From positions 62,001 to 126,000 of the forward strand of contig JAHUUL010000002.1 in NCBI GenBank assembly GCA_019218415.1: DNA of 64,000 nucleotides. The letters are read 5' to 3'. Position 1 is the stretch's first letter. Every line of letters begins with the position of its first letter. The DNA is from Dermabacteraceae bacterium TAE3-ERU27 (lineage in GTDB: Bacteria; Actinomycetota; Actinomycetes; Actinomycetales; Dermabacteraceae). Both the position numbers and the translations under genes were made by a program. The notes beneath the pieces were generated by a model, which was not told the DNA's origin, searched no databases, and was given only the letters and a program-made list of their open reading frames with translations. This document shows positions 38,180-46,255 of the stretch, piece after piece.

Positions 38180-39292
38180 TTAGTGCTTGCCCGGACCGAA
38201 AACGATCTCGTCCCAGCTGGGCACGCTAGAGCGGCGCTGCTTCGCCTTCTTCTTCGCGGGCTTTTCTGCGGGGGGAACATCTAGGTCCAGCTCGGCGGTG
38301 TCTTCCTTATGCAGGTCACCGCCCTGCATGGCAGAGGAATCAGCATCAGATGCCTGAGCTTCGCGATACTCGCTCGGCGAACTCTGCGTGGCATGGGCCA
38401 GCTGCGAAGCTGCGGATGTGGCGCCCTGCTCGGCGGCGGGCTCCCGCACACTAGCGGCGGGATACTCCTCGGAATCATCCCCGGCCGTCTCTACGCTCGC
38501 AGTTTCTTTGTCCGCGGGCTGGTCCTCGTTCTCGCTGAGACTGCTCCAAAGATTACTGACAACCTTGGGCTGCGCTTTTTCGGGGACAGCACGCTCGGGC
38601 CTCGCCGCGCCGTTTCCGGCGGCCGGATCGGAGGGTGCCTGCGGGCGGTTTACTCCGCCGTCGGCCTCCACGTCGTAAACCCGGTTACGGACGGCCGCGA
38701 GGCGGGGGCGCCGGGGCTGTTCCTCAACGGCGGGGGCTTCGTCCTCGGTAATCCAGCGGGCCTCGTCGTTTTCCGCGCTCAGGGTCTCGCGCACCAGATC
38801 TACCCGCCATACGGCCACCCGTTCCCTGCCCCCGGCGGTGAAGCCCAGGGTCAGCGTCCAAAGCCCGTCCTCGCGCCGCCAGGAATCCCAGACGGGTCCG
38901 GCGCTCGCGGCGCGGGCACGCAGGCGTTCGTGCACCAGGTCCTCTAGGCGCGGGGAGTCTCCCTTGCCGACATGGAAGCGGCAGGCCCGCGTAGCGGTCA
39001 TCTTGCGTTCGCCAAGGATCGGGCCCGCGTAACGGGTAACGTGTTCCAGCGGCAGGCCGGAGATCTCCGCGATTTCTTCCGGGGAACGCCCGGCTCGCAG
39101 CAGCGACTGGATGTCGCGCGGCGTGTAAGTGGACTTCTGCTGGGCCTGTAGTCGGTTAAGGACAGGCCTGTCCCGCCGCACAGCGGCGCGCAGAGCCTCG
39201 TTTACTAGCAGGGTGTAGCGTTCACCATCGTCGGTGGTGAGAACGAGGTGTTCCTCGTCCTCGTGCAGGCCCACAAGCTCGAGTTCGCGCAT
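38180..39292 (-). CDS. sepH: Septation protein SepH
   Basis: 370 residues. The N-terminal DUF3071 domain (about 1-175) begins 'MRELELVGLHEDEEHLVLTT' and includes the helix-turn-helix-like 'TPRDIQSLLRAGRSPEEIAEISGLPLEHV', followed by a long acidic, low-complexity C-terminal region ending in a short conserved tail ('RRSSVPSWDEIVFG'). SepH binds FtsZ and promotes Z-ring assembly in Streptomyces and mycobacteria. AAGGAC stands 6 nt before ATG. Confidence 0.93.
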   Translation of the reverse strand: MRELELVGLHEDEEHLVLTTDDGERYTLLVNEALRAAVRRDRPVLNRLQAQQKSTYTPRDIQSLLRAGRSPEEIAEISGLPLEHVTRYAGPILGERKMTATRACRFHVGKGDSPRLEDLVHERLRARAASAGPVWDSWRREDGLWTLTLGFTAGGRERVAVWRVDLVRETLSAENDEARWITEDEAPAVEEQPRRPRLAAVRNRVYDVEADGGVNRPQAPSDPAAGNGAARPERAVPEKAQPKVVSNLWSSLSENEDQPADKETASVETAGDDSEEYPAASVREPAAEQGATSAASQLAHATQSSPSEYREAQASDADSSAMQGGDLHKEDTAELDLDVPPAEKPAKKKAKQRRSSVPSWDEIVFGPGKH

Positions 39293-39503
39293 TGGCAGTC
39301 CTTCCTAACTGATCACACACGATCATAATGTCTAGGCGGGTAATAAGTCGCGCTACGTGCCTAAATCGGGCGCGGCGCGGATACGGTAAGCACCGGCTTG
39401 CGCGGGCCCCACGAAAGTGCAATAATCGCGCCTTGCCTGCCTAACTAGGTTTTTAGGCAGTAATTTTACGAAGAAGTAGCAACGACTTTTCAGGACGGGA
39501 AAA

Positions 39504-39803
39504 ATGGCGACTGACTACGATGCTCCGCGCAAGAACGACGATGATCTTGCAGAGGACTCGATCGAAGAACTAAAGGGTCGCCGCAGCTCGTCCTCGACCC
39601 CCGCGGTTGACGAGGACGAGGTAGAGGCGGCGGAAGGCTTCGAGCTGCCCGGTGCCGATCTTTCCGGCGAAGAGCTGTCCGTGCTGGTGCTGCCCCGTCA
39701 GGCAGACGAGTTCACCTGCGGTTCCTGCTTCCTGGTGAAGCACCGCAGCCAGATCGATCATGCCGAAGGCAAGCTGCTGATCTGCAAGGAATGCGCTTTC
39801 TAA
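39504..39803 (+). CDS. DUF4193 family zinc-ribbon-like protein
   Basis: 99 residues: acidic, disordered N-terminal half and a C-terminal 'FTCGSCFLVKHRSQIDHAEGKLLICKECAF' type segment with two CxxC pairs (CGSC, CKEC), probably a zinc site. Conserved in actinobacteria next to DUF3093 and dut; function unknown. GGACGGGA precedes ATG. The 211-bp gap before it carries the divergent promoter region with sepH. Confidence 0.85.
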   Translation: MATDYDAPRKNDDDLAEDSIEELKGRRSSSSTPAVDEDEVEAAEGFELPGADLSGEELSVLVLPRQADEFTCGSCFLVKHRSQIDHAEGKLLICKECAF

Positions 39804-39835
39804 AGCGGTTTATCCCGCCGCAGGGAAAATGAAAC

Positions 39836-39870
39836 AGCGGCGAATCACCATTAATCGGTGATTCGCCGCT
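39836..39870. terminator. Bidirectional intrinsic terminator
   Basis: AGCGGCGAATCACC pairs perfectly with GGTGATTCGCCGCT around 7 nt; A/T-rich on both flanks. Between convergent DUF4193 and DUF3093 genes. Confidence 0.9.
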
Positions 39871-39881
39871 ATTTATATGCC

Positions 39882-40358
39882 CTATTCCGCTTGGCTCCCC
39901 AGGGTTGCCTCGCGTAAAGCCGCCGCCAGTTCCTGGGGGTGGCGGGAAGAAACGAGCCAATAGGGGGTGGGGTCTTCGGGATCGCTCACCTGAACCCGCA
40001 CGGTGTCGGGTACCCAGGCCCGCGTGCAGTGGTAGGCCAGCGGTGCATAGCCGGTGCTCATTAGGGAAGCGCTTTCTTCCCGCGTGGGGGCGTCGGCCTC
40101 ACCCAACAGGGCGGGATCGATGCTGGCGCGACCGGCCCGGAAACGCTGCGCTGTCACTTCGACCACGGGGGAGAGAGTCCACATCCAAACGCACATGCCC
40201 ACGCACGCCCCCACCGCCACGAAGGCCGCGAGCCGCAGGGAAAGCGGGATCATGATGATGCCGAAAGAGCCGCCGAAGAGTACGGTCAAGAACCAGACCG
40301 CGGGGGAGGGAGTGAGCCGCTCACGGAAAAGGGGAGCGCTGGAAGGTGATGAACTCAT
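39882..40358 (-). CDS. DUF3093 family membrane protein
   Basis: 158 residues with two closely spaced N-terminal membrane helices (about 18-63) and a cytoplasmic domain ending 'PYWLVSSRHPQELAAAL', the conserved DUF3093 pattern. Function unknown; divergent from dut in mycobacteria as well. ATG 40358, preceded by AACAAT six bases upstream, so it may be leaderless. Confidence 0.82.
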   Translation of the reverse strand: MSSSPSSAPLFRERLTPSPAVWFLTVLFGGSFGIIMIPLSLRLAAFVAVGACVGMCVWMWTLSPVVEVTAQRFRAGRASIDPALLGEADAPTREESASLMSTGYAPLAYHCTRAWVPDTVRVQVSDPEDPTPYWLVSSRHPQELAAALREATLGSQAE

Positions 40359-40413
40359 CCCAAAATTGTTTCACAGCCAGCCCGGCCTATTCGGTATTTA
40401 GCCCCGACTGTCC

Positions 40414-40419
40414 TAGGGT
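40414..40419 (+). promoter_or_regulatory. Leaderless promoter -10 (TAGGGT) of dut
   Basis: TAGGGT ends 6 nt before ATG 40426; no Shine-Dalgarno. Confidence 0.65.
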
Positions 40420-40425
40420 TGCACC

Positions 40426-40899
40426 ATGAGTGAGACGACTAAAGCACGTTTGCTGGTTGCGCCCTACGGAAGCGGTGAGGGGCGCGAGGTGAGCCTGGGA
40501 CGGGCACATGAGAGCGACGCCGGACTGGATCTGGTGGCTAGCGAAGACGTCACCATTCCGCCGCTCGGCAGGGCGCTCGTGCCGACGGGGATCGCAATCG
40601 CGCTGCCGCAGGGGAGCGTAGGGATGGTTTGCCCGCGCTCCGGGCTCGCCGCCAAACACGGTGTTACCGTGCTTAACGGCCCCGGCATCGTGGATGCCGG
40701 CTACCGCGGCGAGGTCAAGGTGCCGCTGCACAACACCGACCCGGAAAAGGCGTGCGAGCTGCGTGCGGGAGACAGAATCGCGCAGTTAGTGGTGCTGCCC
40801 CTACTTCCGGTAGAGGTAACTGCGGTAGAGTCACTTCCGGAAGCTGACCGTGGAGATGCCGGTTTCGGCAGCTCCGGCGGCATGCCGAATCTTTCGTGA
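40426..40899 (+). CDS. dut: dUTP diphosphatase
   Basis: 157 residues, trimeric dUTPase. Motifs: 'HESDAGLDLVAS' (1), 'PRSGLAAKHG' (2), 'LNGPGIVDAGYRGEVKVPLHN' (3), 'RAGDRIAQLVVLP' (4) and the C-terminal 'RGDAGFGSSGG' (5). It hydrolyses dUTP to dUMP, protecting DNA from uracil. First gene of a dut-DUF3710-OB-DUF3159 transcript; its stop is 8 nt before the next ATG. Confidence 0.96.
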   Translation: MSETTKARLLVAPYGSGEGREVSLGRAHESDAGLDLVASEDVTIPPLGRALVPTGIAIALPQGSVGMVCPRSGLAAKHGVTVLNGPGIVDAGYRGEVKVPLHNTDPEKACELRAGDRIAQLVVLPLLPVEVTAVESLPEADRGDAGFGSSGGMPNLS

Positions 40900-40907
40900 G
40901 GCGGAAA

Positions 40908-41603
40908 ATGGCATTCTTCAAAAAGAAGCAGCGCCCGCTGGAACAGGACGCAGCAGACACCGTGGACGAGGCGGCCCCCGCGCCCCGCGCCCCGCACCTG
41001 GAGCACGGACCCTATGACGAGTCCGCGGTTCCGGCTAACGACGAACAGTACGTAGACCTCGGCGGTCTGCGCATCCCCGCCGTGCGCGGCCTGGAGCTGC
41101 GCATGGAGGTGGAGCAGGCCACGGGAGTGGTCACCGCCGCAAATCTGCTGCTGGACGGGTCCTCGCTACAGCTGCAGGCGTTCGCCGCGCCCCGCAGCGG
41201 TGGGCTGTGGGAGGCGGTGCGCAACACCCTGCGCCAGAGCACGGTTGGGCAGGGAGGCACCGCCGAAGCCGCTACCGGCCCGTTCGGGGACGAACTCAAA
41301 CTGCGCCTGCCCGTCACCAGGCCCGACGGGAAGACCGGCTATCGTCCGGCACGCCTGCTCGGGGTGGACGGCCCCCGCTGGTTCCTGCGCGCGGTGATTT
41401 CGGGACCCGCCTGCGACGACGAACAGCATGCCCAGGCACTAGAAAACCTGATTTCCCGCGTGGTCGTGGTGCGCGGAAGGAACGCCATGCCGCCGGAGGA
41501 ACTGATTCCCCTGCAGCTGCCCGGCGGTGGCCAGCCCGTCGCGCAGCTCGGCGGCGAAGATTCGCCGCTGGAACGCGGCCGCAGCATTAGCGAGATCGGT
41601 TAA
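40908..41603 (+). CDS. DUF3710 family protein
   Basis: 231 residues from ATG 40908, which has GAGG 7 nt upstream; a GTG at 40896 overlapping the dut stop is an alternative. Lys-rich start ('MAFFKKKQRPLEQ'), acidic linker, then the conserved domain 'YVDLGGLRIPAVRGLELRMEVEQATG' and 'ISGPACDDEQHAQALENLISRVVVVRG'. Actinobacterial family of unknown function, always near dut in the orders I know. Confidence 0.85.
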   Translation: MAFFKKKQRPLEQDAADTVDEAAPAPRAPHLEHGPYDESAVPANDEQYVDLGGLRIPAVRGLELRMEVEQATGVVTAANLLLDGSSLQLQAFAAPRSGGLWEAVRNTLRQSTVGQGGTAEAATGPFGDELKLRLPVTRPDGKTGYRPARLLGVDGPRWFLRAVISGPACDDEQHAQALENLISRVVVVRGRNAMPPEELIPLQLPGGGQPVAQLGGEDSPLERGRSISEIG

Positions 41604-41608
41604 ATTAA

Positions 41609-42052
41609 GTGGCGCTTTCCCACGAAAATAATCGCAGGGTGCTGCCCACCGGAGAAGAGGTGGCTGCGCAGCCGCCCCGCACCGGTTTCCTAGCCCGTTT
41701 GCGGGATAGGTTCGATAGCGCTGCGCGGGCCGACGCCGAGCGTGCGCTGCAAGAGGCGCAGTTGGCAGGGCTGGACACCGTGGCGTCGGTCAAGAACAGG
41801 CGCAAGGTGCGCCTGGTCGGCTTCATCAGTTCGGTGGTAATCCCGCCCGCGGCGGCGGAGGCCAGCGTGGAGGTGGACGTTTACGACGGCACGGGAACCA
41901 TCACCGTGATCTGGATCGGCCGCCGCCACATCGAAGGCATCGAACCGGGAAGCAAGCTACGGCTGGAAGGTTTTGCGGCCCGCCGCGAACGCAAGCGGGT
42001 CATGTACAACCCGCGCTACACCCTGCTTTCGGTACCGGGAGACGAAGATTGA
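41609..42052 (+). CDS. OB-fold nucleic acid-binding protein (Rv2694c-like)
   Basis: 147 residues. The core 'KVRLVGFISSVVIPPAAAEASVEVDVYDGTGTITVIWIGRRHIEGIEPGSKLRLEGF' is a compact OB barrel like those of RecG or tRNA-binding proteins. Substrate unknown. GTG start 5 nt after the DUF3710 stop without a clear Shine-Dalgarno, so it relies on coupling. The last codons overlap the following TTG start. Confidence 0.82.
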   Translation: MALSHENNRRVLPTGEEVAAQPPRTGFLARLRDRFDSAARADAERALQEAQLAGLDTVASVKNRRKVRLVGFISSVVIPPAAAEASVEVDVYDGTGTITVIWIGRRHIEGIEPGSKLRLEGFAARRERKRVMYNPRYTLLSVPGDED

Positions 42053-42756
42053 GCGACACGCACAGCGAGGACGCGGCGAAAGAACCCGCCGCGAAGAAGC
42101 GCGGCGCGCTGGCAGACACCCTCGCGCGAGAAGAGTTTTCCTTTTCCCGTGCGGTGGGCGGAAAACGGGGGCTGGCCGAAGGGGTAGTGCCCACGGCCAT
42201 CTTCGTAATCGCATACACGATCAGCCGGGACGTGGCGCTTTCCGGGGCCCTCGCCGGGGCCAGCATCGCGGTGTTTTTGCTGCTGCGAATCGTCGCTAAG
42301 CAGCGGATAGATCAGGTGCTCGGCGGCGCGGTAGCGGTTGGTATCGGCGTGCTCTGGGCGCTCAAGACCGGCAACGATAGCGCCGTTTACCTGCCCGGTC
42401 TACTGGTGGCGGGGCTTTACGGCGGCATCTGCCTGCTCAGCATAGTGCTGGGTCACCCGCTGGTCGGAGTGCTGGCGCAGGTGTTAGATCCGCGCGTTAA
42501 GGGTTGGCGCGAGGTCCCCGCGGTAAAACGGCTCTACCTTGCCGCGACCGGGGTGCTGACGGGGCTTTTCGCCCTGCGCCTGCTGGTATTGCTGCCGCTT
42601 TTTTACGCGGGGCGGGTGGAATCGCTGGGCGTAGCGCGGATAGTCCTGGGGCTACCCCTGTTCGCGCTCGTGCTCTGGGTGATCTGGCGCCTACACGGCG
42701 CGGCGGTGCGCCTCATGCCCACCGCCGCAGAGGAAAAAGCCACAGAGGAAAAGTAG
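42049..42756 (+). CDS. DUF3159 family membrane protein
   Basis: 235 residues, six probable membrane helices, with the conserved N-terminal segment 'EEFSFSRAVGGKRGLAEGVVPTAIFVIAY'. TTG start overlapping the upstream stop by 4 nt (TTGA). Conserved in actinobacteria after the OB-fold gene, function unknown; neighbouring potassium-transport genes hint at a membrane or ion role. Confidence 0.83.
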   Translation: MSDTHSEDAAKEPAAKKRGALADTLAREEFSFSRAVGGKRGLAEGVVPTAIFVIAYTISRDVALSGALAGASIAVFLLLRIVAKQRIDQVLGGAVAVGIGVLWALKTGNDSAVYLPGLLVAGLYGGICLLSIVLGHPLVGVLAQVLDPRVKGWREVPAVKRLYLAATGVLTGLFALRLLVLLPLFYAGRVESLGVARIVLGLPLFALVLWVIWRLHGAAVRLMPTAAEEKATEEK

Positions 42757-42759
42757 GCC

Positions 42760-43476
42760 CTATTCCTCTTCTTCGCGCATGCGCACCACCGGCAGCGCCG
42801 CCGTCGTAGCTTCGATTTCGCGGGGCACCAGGTGCCTCTGCAGCGCCTCCTGAGCCTCCTGCTCCGCCAGGAAAAGCAGCTCGTCGCGCGCTTCGAGCGC
42901 ATCCTGCGGGGTCGGAGGCAGGGGCTTACCATCGCGCAGGATGGCGGTCAGCACCACGCCGCGCGGCCAGCGCATGGAGCCGATGGTGCGGCCCACCATG
43001 GGGGAGGTCTCGGGCAGGGTCAGCTCTACCATCTGGGTGTTGGACGAGGAGAACTCGAAGATCTTAACCAGGCGTCCCACCGAGACGGCCTCTTCCACCA
43101 GCGCGGTCATGATGCGCGGGGTAGAGACGGCGACATCCACGCCCCACTGGGAGTCGAACATCCACTCGTTGCGCGGATGGGAAACGCGCGCCACGGTGCG
43201 GGGTACGCCGAACTCGGTCTTGGCGAGCAGGGAAACCACCAGGTTCACCTTGTCATCGCCCGTGGCGGCCACGACCACCTCGGCGCTTTCCAGTTCGGCG
43301 GAATGTAGCACCGACAGCTCGCAGGCGTCGCCCTCGAGCCACTGGGCCCCCTCCACCCGCGCCAGGCGTTCGGGGGTGGCATTGCGGTCTATCAGCAGCA
43401 CACGGTGCGATTTTTGCAGCAGTTCCCGGGCGATCGAACGGCCAACGCTGCCGGCACCCACGATTACGATTTTCAC
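42760..43476 (-). CDS. TrkA-type RCK potassium-channel regulatory protein (second copy)
   Basis: 238 residues. RCK_N Rossmann fold beginning 'MKIVIVGAGSVGRSIARELL' (nucleotide-binding GxGxxG), followed by an RCK_C domain ('PMVGRTIGSMRWPRGVVLTAILRDG'). These proteins gate K+ transporters in response to NAD(H) or ATP/ADP. GTG start 14 nt after the other RCK gene; the pair corresponds to CeoB/CeoC of mycobacteria. Confidence 0.9.
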   Translation of the reverse strand: MKIVIVGAGSVGRSIARELLQKSHRVLLIDRNATPERLARVEGAQWLEGDACELSVLHSAELESAEVVVAATGDDKVNLVVSLLAKTEFGVPRTVARVSHPRNEWMFDSQWGVDVAVSTPRIMTALVEEAVSVGRLVKIFEFSSSNTQMVELTLPETSPMVGRTIGSMRWPRGVVLTAILRDGKPLPPTPQDALEARDELLFLAEQEAQEALQRHLVPREIEATTAALPVVRMREEEE

Positions 43477-43490
43477 GCTACTTTTCCGCC

Positions 43491-44159
43491 TTACTCTGCC
43501 GGAGCCTGTTTACGGTGGGTGAGCAGCACCTCTACCTCATCCATGCGTTCTGTTTCGACCATCACGTGCAGCAGATCGCCCTCCTGCAGCAGGTCGTTTT
43601 CCGACGGGAGGTAGCCGTCTCCCAGCCGGTGCAGGTGGGTTACGCGGCAGCGCGCGATCCCTTCGATCCTGCGGATGGTGGTCCCTACCCAGGACGGGTC
43701 GCATTCGATCTCGACCATCGAAAGCAGGCCGGAGACGTCCTGGAATTCGCGGCTCGGGGAACCGGGAATCATGCGTTTGAAAACCTGCCCGGCGACCCAG
43801 CGCACCGACGCCACGGTGGCGATCCCCAGGCGTTCGTAGACCTGCGCGCGGCGCGGGTCATAAATGCGGGCCACAACGTGTTTTACCCCAAAGGTTTCGC
43901 GGGCCACACGAGCGGAAAGAATGTTCGAGTTATCGCCGCTCGAAACCGCTGCAAACGCGTAGGCCTCCTCGATCCGGGCCGCCTTGAGGGTGTCGCGGTC
44001 AAACCCCATGCCGGTAACGGTGGTTCCCGCAAAAGAATCGCCCAGCCTGCGGAAGGCATGCGGGTCGCGGTCGATAACCGCCACGGTATGCCCCATCTCC
44101 TGGATATTCAGGGCGAGGGATGCACCCACTCGGCCGCAGCCCATAATCACGAAATGCAA
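43491..44159 (-). CDS. TrkA-type RCK potassium-channel regulatory protein (first copy)
   Basis: 222 residues from TTG 44159, chosen because AGGAGG precedes it by 4 nt and the Rossmann strand starts immediately ('HFVIMGCGRVGASLALNI'). A longer frame to 44309 would run into the divergent promoter. C-terminal RCK_C domain 'PSWVGTTIRRIEGIARCRVTHLHRLG'. It heads the two-gene RCK operon, divergent from the KimA-like transporter. Confidence 0.9.
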   Translation of the reverse strand: MHFVIMGCGRVGASLALNIQEMGHTVAVIDRDPHAFRRLGDSFAGTTVTGMGFDRDTLKAARIEEAYAFAAVSSGDNSNILSARVARETFGVKHVVARIYDPRRAQVYERLGIATVASVRWVAGQVFKRMIPGSPSREFQDVSGLLSMVEIECDPSWVGTTIRRIEGIARCRVTHLHRLGDGYLPSENDLLQEGDLLHVMVETERMDEVEVLLTHRKQAPAE

Positions 44160-44278
44160 CGCTCCTCCTAAAAACGCGGGGGCGGGATCACTACCCGCGC
44201 GCCGCAATTCTTCCACCGTCACGGCCGCTATGCCAGTTATGTGGGGCGCGCCTGACTTACCGAGGGAACAAATAGCGA

Positions 44279-44284
44279 TAATGT
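44279..44284 (+). promoter_or_regulatory. Leaderless promoter -10 (TAATGT) of the KimA-like gene
   Basis: TAATGT ends 6 nt before GTG 44291; TTACCG at 44257-44262 is a possible -35 (16-nt spacer). Confidence 0.6.
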
Positions 44285-44290
44285 GTTCAC

Positions 44291-46249
44291 GTGTCCGGCG
44301 GGTTTTCACTAATTAAACGCATCTTGGTCGGCCGAGCCTTTTCTTCCGACAGGCTCGGCACTACCCGGCTACCCAAACGGTTGGCGCTCCCCACCTTCGC
44401 CTCGGATGCGCTCAGCTCCGTGGCCTACGCGCCGGACGAGATCCTGCTGACGCTCTCGCTCGCGGGCATCGCGGCCTTCACCGTCAGCCCCTGGGTGGCA
44501 CTCGCGGTGGTTTGCGTGATGGCCGTGGTCATCCTGGCCTACCGCAAAAACGTTGAGGCCTACCCCTCCGGGGGCGGCGACTACGAGGTGGTGCACACCA
44601 ACCTGGGCGGCACCGCGGGGCGCGTGGCCGCGTCCGCGCTGCTCGTCGATTACGTGCTGACGGTGGCCGTCTCGATCTCCCAGGCCTCGCGCTACGCCTC
44701 GGGTGCAATAGATTTTCTGCACGGCTACGAAACCCTGCTCAGCATCGCCCTAATCGCGATCCTGGCGCTTGCCAACCTGCGCGGTACGAAGGAATCCGGC
44801 AGGGTGCTCGCGGTTCCGGTGTACCTGTTCATGGCGACCATTGGCGTGGTCTTGCTAGCGGGGGCCTGGCAGGCTTTCACCGGCACCCTGCACGCCGCGC
44901 CCTCCGCCGCGTTCGATGTTTTGCCTAGCTCCCGCTACGAACAGGGCATAACCGCCCTGGGTGGAGCGTTCCTGGTGCTGCGCGCCTTCTCCAGCGGCTG
45001 TGCCGCGCTCACCGGCGTGGAGGCCGTAGGCAACGGCGTGCCCTCTTTCCAGCGCCCCAAGGCCCGCAACGCCTCGCTCACGCTGATCCTGCTCGGCACC
45101 ATCAGCGCCACCATGATCATGGGCATTATCGGCCTGGCGGCCGCCACGGGGGTCCGTTTCGTGGACGATCCTGCCACCCAGCTCACCCTGAACGGGCAGG
45201 CGGTAGGCGATAGCTACCGGCAGCTTCCGGTGATCGGGCAGATCGCCCGCGCGGTCTTCGTGGAAACCCCCTTCATCTTCTATCTGGTTTCGCTGGTCAC
45301 CGGGGTGGTGCTTTACCTCGCCGCGAACACCGCCTTCAACGGCTTTCCGAATCTCGCCAGCGTGCTGGCCGCGGAGGGCTATCTGCCCAGGCAGCTCCGT
45401 TTGCGCGGCGACCGCCTGGCCTACTCCAACGGCATCTTGCTGCTCACCGGCGCGGCCGCGACCCTGGTGGTTTTGACCCAGGCGAACGTCACCACCCTGA
45501 TCCAGATGTACATCGTGGGGGTTTTCGTCTCCTTCAGCCTGGGCCAGTTCGGCATGATCCGGCACTGGGGCAAGCGCCTCGCGGTGGAAACCGACCACGG
45601 GCGGCGCGTGCGCTACCGCCTGAACCGGGTGATTAATTCCGCCGGGTTCGCCGTCGTCACCGCCGTCCTCGTGATCGTGGTGCTGACCAAGTTCATCTAC
45701 GGCGCCTGGGTAGCCGTGCTCGCCATGGCGTTGCTGTGGCTCCTCATGTCTGCCATTAACCGCCACTACACCGGGGTGCGCGACGAACTTTCGGTTGACC
45801 TGGCCGACGAGGACCGCGGGCTGTACCCCTCCCGCTCGCACGGCCTGGTGCTGGTGTCGGGCATGAACAAGCCCGCGCTGCTGGCTATCAACTTTGCGGC
45901 CGTAAACCACCACACCACCCTCGAAGCAGTCACGGTAAAAACCGACATCATCGACACCGACGAACTGGCTAAGCGCTGGGGGCAGGCGCAGATCCAGCTG
46001 CCGCTGCGCATCATGTATTCGCCCTACCGCGAATACGCGGGGCCGATCGTGGATTACGTGCGGCGCATTTCCGCGGGTAGCCCGCGCGATGTGGTGGTGG
46101 TTTACGTGCCCGAGTTCGTGGTGCGCCACCCCTGGGAGGGCGTGCTGCACAACCAGTCAATGAAGCGTCTCAAGGCCGAACTAACCCACCTGCCGCGCGT
46201 GGTAATCGCCTCCGTGCCCTGGCAGCTCGGCGGGGGAGAGGAAGCGTAA
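44291..46249 (+). CDS. APC-superfamily potassium transporter, KimA-like
   Basis: 652 residues: twelve membrane helices (about 35-500) and a cytosolic tail of about 150 residues. The first helix 'FASDALSSVAYAPDEIL', 'YPSGGGDYEV', 'LLVDYVLTVAVSIS' and 'AFSSGCAALTGVEAVGNGVP' closely resemble B. subtilis KimA, a K+/H+ symporter. Residues matching its proposed ion site are kept: D39, Y46, D120, Y121. Generic annotation would be 'APC family amino-acid permease'. The adjacent RCK genes support potassium. GTG start, leaderless. Confidence 0.82.
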   Translation: MSGGFSLIKRILVGRAFSSDRLGTTRLPKRLALPTFASDALSSVAYAPDEILLTLSLAGIAAFTVSPWVALAVVCVMAVVILAYRKNVEAYPSGGGDYEVVHTNLGGTAGRVAASALLVDYVLTVAVSISQASRYASGAIDFLHGYETLLSIALIAILALANLRGTKESGRVLAVPVYLFMATIGVVLLAGAWQAFTGTLHAAPSAAFDVLPSSRYEQGITALGGAFLVLRAFSSGCAALTGVEAVGNGVPSFQRPKARNASLTLILLGTISATMIMGIIGLAAATGVRFVDDPATQLTLNGQAVGDSYRQLPVIGQIARAVFVETPFIFYLVSLVTGVVLYLAANTAFNGFPNLASVLAAEGYLPRQLRLRGDRLAYSNGILLLTGAAATLVVLTQANVTTLIQMYIVGVFVSFSLGQFGMIRHWGKRLAVETDHGRRVRYRLNRVINSAGFAVVTAVLVIVVLTKFIYGAWVAVLAMALLWLLMSAINRHYTGVRDELSVDLADEDRGLYPSRSHGLVLVSGMNKPALLAINFAAVNHHTTLEAVTVKTDIIDTDELAKRWGQAQIQLPLRIMYSPYREYAGPIVDYVRRISAGSPRDVVVVYVPEFVVRHPWEGVLHNQSMKRLKAELTHLPRVVIASVPWQLGGGEEA

Positions 46250-46255
46250 CCGGAC

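Noticed and set aside
44291-46249. Permease as an ordinary amino-acid importer
   Set aside because: The helix sequences and the RCK neighbours fit KimA-type potassium transport much better than the amino-acid branch of the superfamily.
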